Source of the DNA: Vermamoeba vermiformis
Lineage: Eukaryota; Tubulinea; Echinamoebida
Direction of reading: 5' to 3'
Assembly: GCA_045837725.1 (NCBI GenBank)
Contig: JBEWZL010000294.1
Coordinates: 248,001-312,000, forward strand
Length of the DNA stretch: 64,000 bases
Shown: piece by piece, positions 59,472-64,000 of the stretch
How the letters are laid out: every line of letters begins with the position of its first letter
Numbering within the stretch: position 1 is the first letter of the stretch
Position numbers and translations under genes: made by a program
The notes under the pieces: generated by a model
What the model saw: the letters and a program-made list of their open reading frames with translations, nothing else
What the model was told of the DNA's origin: nothing
Databases searched by the model: none

Positions 59472-62400
59472 ATGGCCGATTTTTTTAAGAAGATCGGTCA
59501 GAAGATCGAGACGACATTGAACAGCCCTGAAAAGGATAAAGAGGTAAATATTTGATGTACAGTGTCAGCGTTCTTCGGAGAGCTGAAAAAGATTTTCGAT
59601 TGAAATAATAAATGCTGACGTTTGCAATATAAAAATCAGAAAAATGATAAACCAGCGCCAGAGACCCCCGAAAAATCAGACAGTGCTGACGGCGAAAAAA
59701 AGGTAATTAATTGATAATATTAAAGCAGTAAAAATTTTTCCGTCATCTGGCACTACACGCGGTGATAGAAGAAAATATTATTTCTAATATATAAGCATAT
59801 AAGCATTTATTTAATGGACTTTATTTTAGACACGAATCAATTTGCAATCCGCTTCACGCGAAGATCTGATCGCGTTCATTCGAAAACAAAATGAGCACGT
59901 CAAGAAGATAGAAGCGCTCGCTAAGACGGCCAAGAGTTCCAAACAAGAAGCAGATAATTTTAAGTCTGAGGCTGATGAGCTACGAAATCAAATTGCTCAA
60001 CAAAAGAAAGGTACGTTGGATCTCGCGTATTTGAAATTAACTTGAATTATTAAATAAAATCACTAGATTTTGCTATGATGCTCGAGGAGCGAGAGGGTGC
60101 TCAGAAAGGACTTGAAGATTTAATTCGAACTCAATCGCAAGATCTACAAAAAATGACCTCCGAATATGAATCACTCAAAGAAAAATTACAGCAAGCCGAG
60201 GCTAGTGGTGCTAAAAGCAGCGATAATACTGGCGAGAGTCAGGTTGACAATTCTAAGCTGGAAGAACTTCAAAAACAAATCGAGCAATTGAATACTGATA
60301 AGCAAATCGCTGAAGCAGCTTTACAACGAATTGAATCGCAGCACACTGAAGAGTTGCAACGTCTTCAAGCCAAGCTAACTGATTTGGAGACTTTATTAAA
60401 CATATCAAAAGAGGAGAATCTGGATCTACAGACAAAATTGACCGAAGTTGAAAATGGCGCGAAAGCGGAATCTGGCGCCGCCACGGAACAGCTGGAAAAG
60501 CAATTAAAAGAAGCCAATGAGCAGATTATAAAGCTCAAAGAAGAAGTTTCAAGCAAAGATAATGCGCTGGCGACCAAGATCCAAGAAATGAGCCAAGAGT
60601 ATCAAAGCAAAGTTGAAGAAATTCAAGCGTCTCTGTCCCAAAAAGACGAACAAATCTTGCAAATCAAACAAGAGAGTGAAACACGTGTCAAAGAGCTAGA
60701 GCAAAGTCATGAAGTGGCATTGAAACAAATGACGGAACAACTCGAGGCCAAGACGAATGAAATTTCACAGTTACAAGACAGTATCAATCAAGCTAAAGAA
60801 CAAGCCGCACAACAAGGTGATCTTCAGGCAAAGAATTTGTTAGTTGAAAAAGAGAAACAGGCATTGGAAGCGCAATTACGTGAGTTGCAGTCTAAACTAT
60901 CAAAGCTTAACAAGCAATTAGAGGCCAGATTGAACGACGAAGAACGATCCAAAGAAGAGCTCAAAACTCAACTGACAGCCAGCCAACAACACGTCAACGA
61001 CCTTGCTGAACAATTGCAACACGTCAAAGCTAGTTTAGGTGACAGCGAGAAGGCGAGTCAAGATGTCATTGCATTGACGACTGAAAACAACGAGTTGAAC
61101 CAGAAGCTCGAAGAAGTGAACAAGGAAGTTGAAACTTTGACAGCAGACAAGACTGAATTGTCGCAACAGCTTGAAGAGGCTAACAAACAAGTCGAGACCT
61201 TGACTAGCGACAAGACTGAGCTGAGTCAGAAAGTCAAAGAATTGAGCACACAAGTCGAGTCATTGACCGCTAATAACGCTGAATTGTCACAGAAGCTCGA
61301 AGATGTCAACGCGCAAGTCCTGTCTTTGACAACTGAGAAGAGTGATTTGGTTCAAAAGCACGAAGAGCTCAGCAAACAACTCGAATCTTTTGCGAGCGAA
61401 AAAAGTGCGTTGGTTCAGCAAGTTGAAGAGGCCAGCAAACAAAACGAACAATTGGCCGCAGAAAAGACCGACTTGGCTCAAAAATTCGAGGAAGTTAGTA
61501 GTCGCATTGAGACATTAAACAATGAAAATGAGAAGTTGAAACAAGAGTCCGAGAGCCTCAAGTTGGAGATCACTAATTTGTTCGATCAAGTGGCGCGTGC
61601 CGAATCCTCGGTGTCAAATGATAAAGAAGAATTGGCACGTCAGTTGCAGCAATTGACGCAAGAGAAATCAGACCTCGTCAACGCCAACACGCAATTGACC
61701 GCACAGTTAGAACAGGCTTTGAGAGACGTAGAGCAGGCCAATCTGTTGAAGGCTCAGACGGAACAGACCATTGTGGGTGTGCGAAATCAAACGGAAGAAG
61801 TTGTCAGGCAATTACACGCAGAGTTGGCGGAGGTCAAATCGCAAAAGGATATCACGACCGAAGAGCTCGAAAAATTACAGACATTGCAGGTTGAAGTATT
61901 AGAAAAGACTAGAAAAGGTGAGTTATGGAACATTATTTATTTGGCAGTCCTAACATGTGAAGCAGATCTGTCAGAGGCTGAAATTAGGATCGACCAATTG
62001 TCCGACGAAAGGGACGACCTTACAGCCAGAGTCAGTGAGCTAGAGAAGGCAATTGAACAAGGTGCAGCGGACAATAAGTTACTGCAAGACAAGATCGATA
62101 ATTTCCCGCAAGTGCTTGAGCAAACCATTCAACAGACACGTGACAATATTGCCAAAGAGTTCGAGCCGAGCTTGAAGGACTTGGAAAATATCTTGAAGAC
62201 CAAAGAACAGACTATCATCAGTCTGTTAGGAAAGGTTGAACACGTTGATTCACAGCGTGAGGAGGTCAGTGCAAAGTGCAAACAATTTGATTTTTTTCGT
62301 GGTCTGACGTTTGGGTAGATTTTGGAGAGCAGAAACAAGCTCGAAGAAAAGTTCAGTCAAGAAAAGTCAACGCTCGAAGAACAGATCAAGAAGCTGCAAG

Positions 62401-64000
62401 AAGAGTTGGCGGACAAGAGCAACACTTCTAACGAGGCTGAACGTGCTGTGGACGAGGAGAAGACACGTCTTGAAGGTGTGATTGACAAGTTGAACAAGGA
62501 TATTGCCGAGGCCAAGCAGCGTGAAGAAGCCATTCAGAGCGAGTTGAATACTCTTCGCACTGAATTGGAGTCCTCGAAACAACATCACGAGAGCGATAAG
62601 ATCAAATTCAGAGAACGAGAAGAAGAGCTTTCGGTACGTACACGTGATACTAGTGCGAGTGCCTTATCTAATCTTCCACAGAAACGCGCGAGTGACTTGC
62701 AAGATCGCGTCGCTAAGGACGAAGAAGTGTTGAGCGGACTCACTCAATCTTTGCGCGAATTGAACACAGACAACAACCAGCTGAAGGAAATGTTCGCGGA
62801 GTACGTGCTTGCATAACTTACCAAATATAATGTGTAATTAACGGCCGGCCATTGCTTGTAGAGTTCAACAAAAGCTATCGGTCAAAGAAAGAGAGCTCGA
62901 AGAATTCAAAGAAATTCACGCGAGCAAGTCTAACGAGGAGCACTTAAGACTCGAAGAGAAATTGACCGAGAAACTTGAGCGCGTGTCACAATTGACGAAA
63001 GAGAACGCTACTTTGGAGTCTAAAGTCGCGTCACTCGAGTCCGCTCTAACTGAACGTAATGAGCAGATCAGCAAGGTGTCCAGCGACAAACAACAAATCA
63101 GCGAGCAATTGGAAAAGTTGCTCGAAGAAAAGTCTCAACTTGGTAAGTGCTCGTTATTTCCTATTTGGCAATGAACTAAAGAACGACAGAACAAGACGTT
63201 GCTGCAGCAAAAGAAGATTCTCAGAGTATCAACAAAGAGTTGGCGCAATTGAGGGCTGAAAATGAACGACAGCAACAACATTCTTCGGATTTGAAGTCCT
63301 CGCTGAGCGGTCAATACGAGCAACAGATTGAAACACTGCAAAAGGCATTGGACAAGGCTGGTGAACAACAGCGTGCACAAGAAGAGGAGCTCTTGGCTCT
63401 CAAAGAGGAAATTCACGACAAGAAACAACGCGTCAAACAATTGAGTGACGAAAACACCTCGTTGAAGAGCACTGTTGAGCAACAGAGAGAAGAGTTGGCC
63501 AAACAAGCTCAGTCCCCGCAACAACCTAGCCAACCGTCAGACGAGTCTACTAACGAAGTCAAGGCTGGTACGTAGAGTCGTCATGCTATTGAAGACAATT
63601 GTGCTCATTGAAGCTTCAGATGACGCGTTGCAACAACGAGCTTCGGAGATGGAGAAGTTGATCGAAGTCAAAGAAGATTTGATTCGTGAACAGGGCGAGA
63701 AGTTGAAGCAAATGCAAGATGTAAGGACTACAAACACCACGGTAGTTGAAGCTGATTCTTTCTGAAAATAGGAATTGAATGAGCGCAATGACCGAGTGGC
63801 CACGCTCGAGACTTCAGTTGCAGAACAGGCAGAACAACTGAAGAACATTCAACAGCAGCTCGAGCAGTCCAAGAACCAAGTCGATGAGTTGAAACAAATC
63901 GCTGAATCGGCACAAAGTCAAGTGCAACAGAGCAGCGACGAGAAGTCGAGTGTGGACGTGACTCATCAGAACGAGATCAAGCAGTACCAAGACAAGATCA
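59472..64000 (+). CDS. Golgin-like long coiled-coil protein, N-terminal part (runs off right edge)
   Basis: Begins MADFFKKIGQKIETTLNSPE (an amphipathic start that may bind membrane), then short disordered exons, then SREDLIAFIRKQNEHVKKIE, similar to the K-x-D-L-hxhhRKQ opening block of GRIP/GCC-type golgins. From about 60070 it is almost unbroken coiled coil (exon 60069-62318 and following exons), Gln/Glu/Lys-rich with heptad leucines. Introns at about 61917-61963, 62262-62318, 62636-62680 and 62802-62860 are short. No motor or GRIP domain is seen, but the C-terminus is outside the window. A role in Golgi vesicle capture is inferred; a TPR/NUMA-like coiled coil is an alternative. Confidence 0.6.
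61092..61532 (+). repeat. Seven tandem 21-residue (63-bp) coiled-coil repeats
   Basis: Units begin ELNQKLEEVNKEVETLTADK, ELSQQLEEANKQVETLTSDK, ELSQKVKELSTQVESLTANN, ELSQKLEDVNAQVLSLTTEK, DLVQKHEELSKQLESFASEK, ALVQQVEEASKQNEQLAAEK, DLAQKFEEVSSRIETLNNEN. Each is exactly three heptads plus no insert, so the repeat keeps coiled-coil register. Confidence 0.9.

Overview
This is a stretch of a gene-dense eukaryotic nuclear genome. Genes are split by many short GT-AG introns (mostly about 44-60 nt, often with a CTAAC/CTGAC/CTAAT-type branch point 12-20 nt before the acceptor), spacing between genes is small, and coding and intergenic DNA are moderately AT-rich. The mix of proteins (Rap-type GTPase-activating protein with ankyrin repeats, F-box proteins, GPI-type surface proteins with an EGF module, a kelch/Ig-like membrane protein) fits a free-living protist, perhaps an amoebozoan or a relative of the animal/fungal lineage. 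The species cannot be named from this sequence. All gene models below were spliced by eye, so internal exon edges are approximate where stated.

Left part (1-9.6 kb): the 5' part of a RINT1/TIP20-like tethering protein runs off the left edge. A poorly resolved stretch and an unrecognised acidic-tailed protein follow. Next come two near-identical tandem copies of a 7-exon, 765-aa protein with a PD..QxK nuclease-like signature. Each copy is bounded by a 185-bp direct repeat made from the tail and 3' flank of the preceding gene.

9.6-23.7 kb: a GPI-anchor biosynthesis gene (PIG-H), an ankyrin-RapGAP protein (minus), a senataxin/SEN1 helicase with a PIP-box-like N-terminus, an unrecognised low-complexity basic/acidic protein, and translation initiation factor eIF1A (minus).

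24-39 kb: an F-box protein, a predicted secreted acidic repeat protein (minus), then a probable transposon-like block. The block holds an Arg-rich protein, a 2OG-Fe(II) dioxygenase and a convergent transposase-like gene. After it come a small ORF, tRNA dihydrouridine synthase DUS2, and a SUMO-interaction/PIP-like protein (minus).

39-48 kb: a kelch plus Ig-like type I membrane protein with almost all of its coding sequence in one 3-kb exon, pirin (minus), a tail-anchored heptad-repeat protein, and IMP dehydrogenase.

48-64 kb: three paralogous GPI-type secreted proteins with one EGF module (all minus), with an F-box/SNF2 ATPase gene between the second and third copies. Then a decayed fragment of the same family, a short tandem promoter-like repeat, and the first 4.5 kb of a golgin-like coiled-coil protein running off the right edge.

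The most unusual signal is a recurrent palindrome, TTNCC(A/T)6GGNAA (the consensus of SRF/MCM1/AGAMOUS-type MADS-box sites). It recurs inside short introns of the SEN1, ankyrin-RapGAP and F-box genes and a few neighbours. The second is the 2OG dioxygenase/transposase-like module at 30.4-35 kb.
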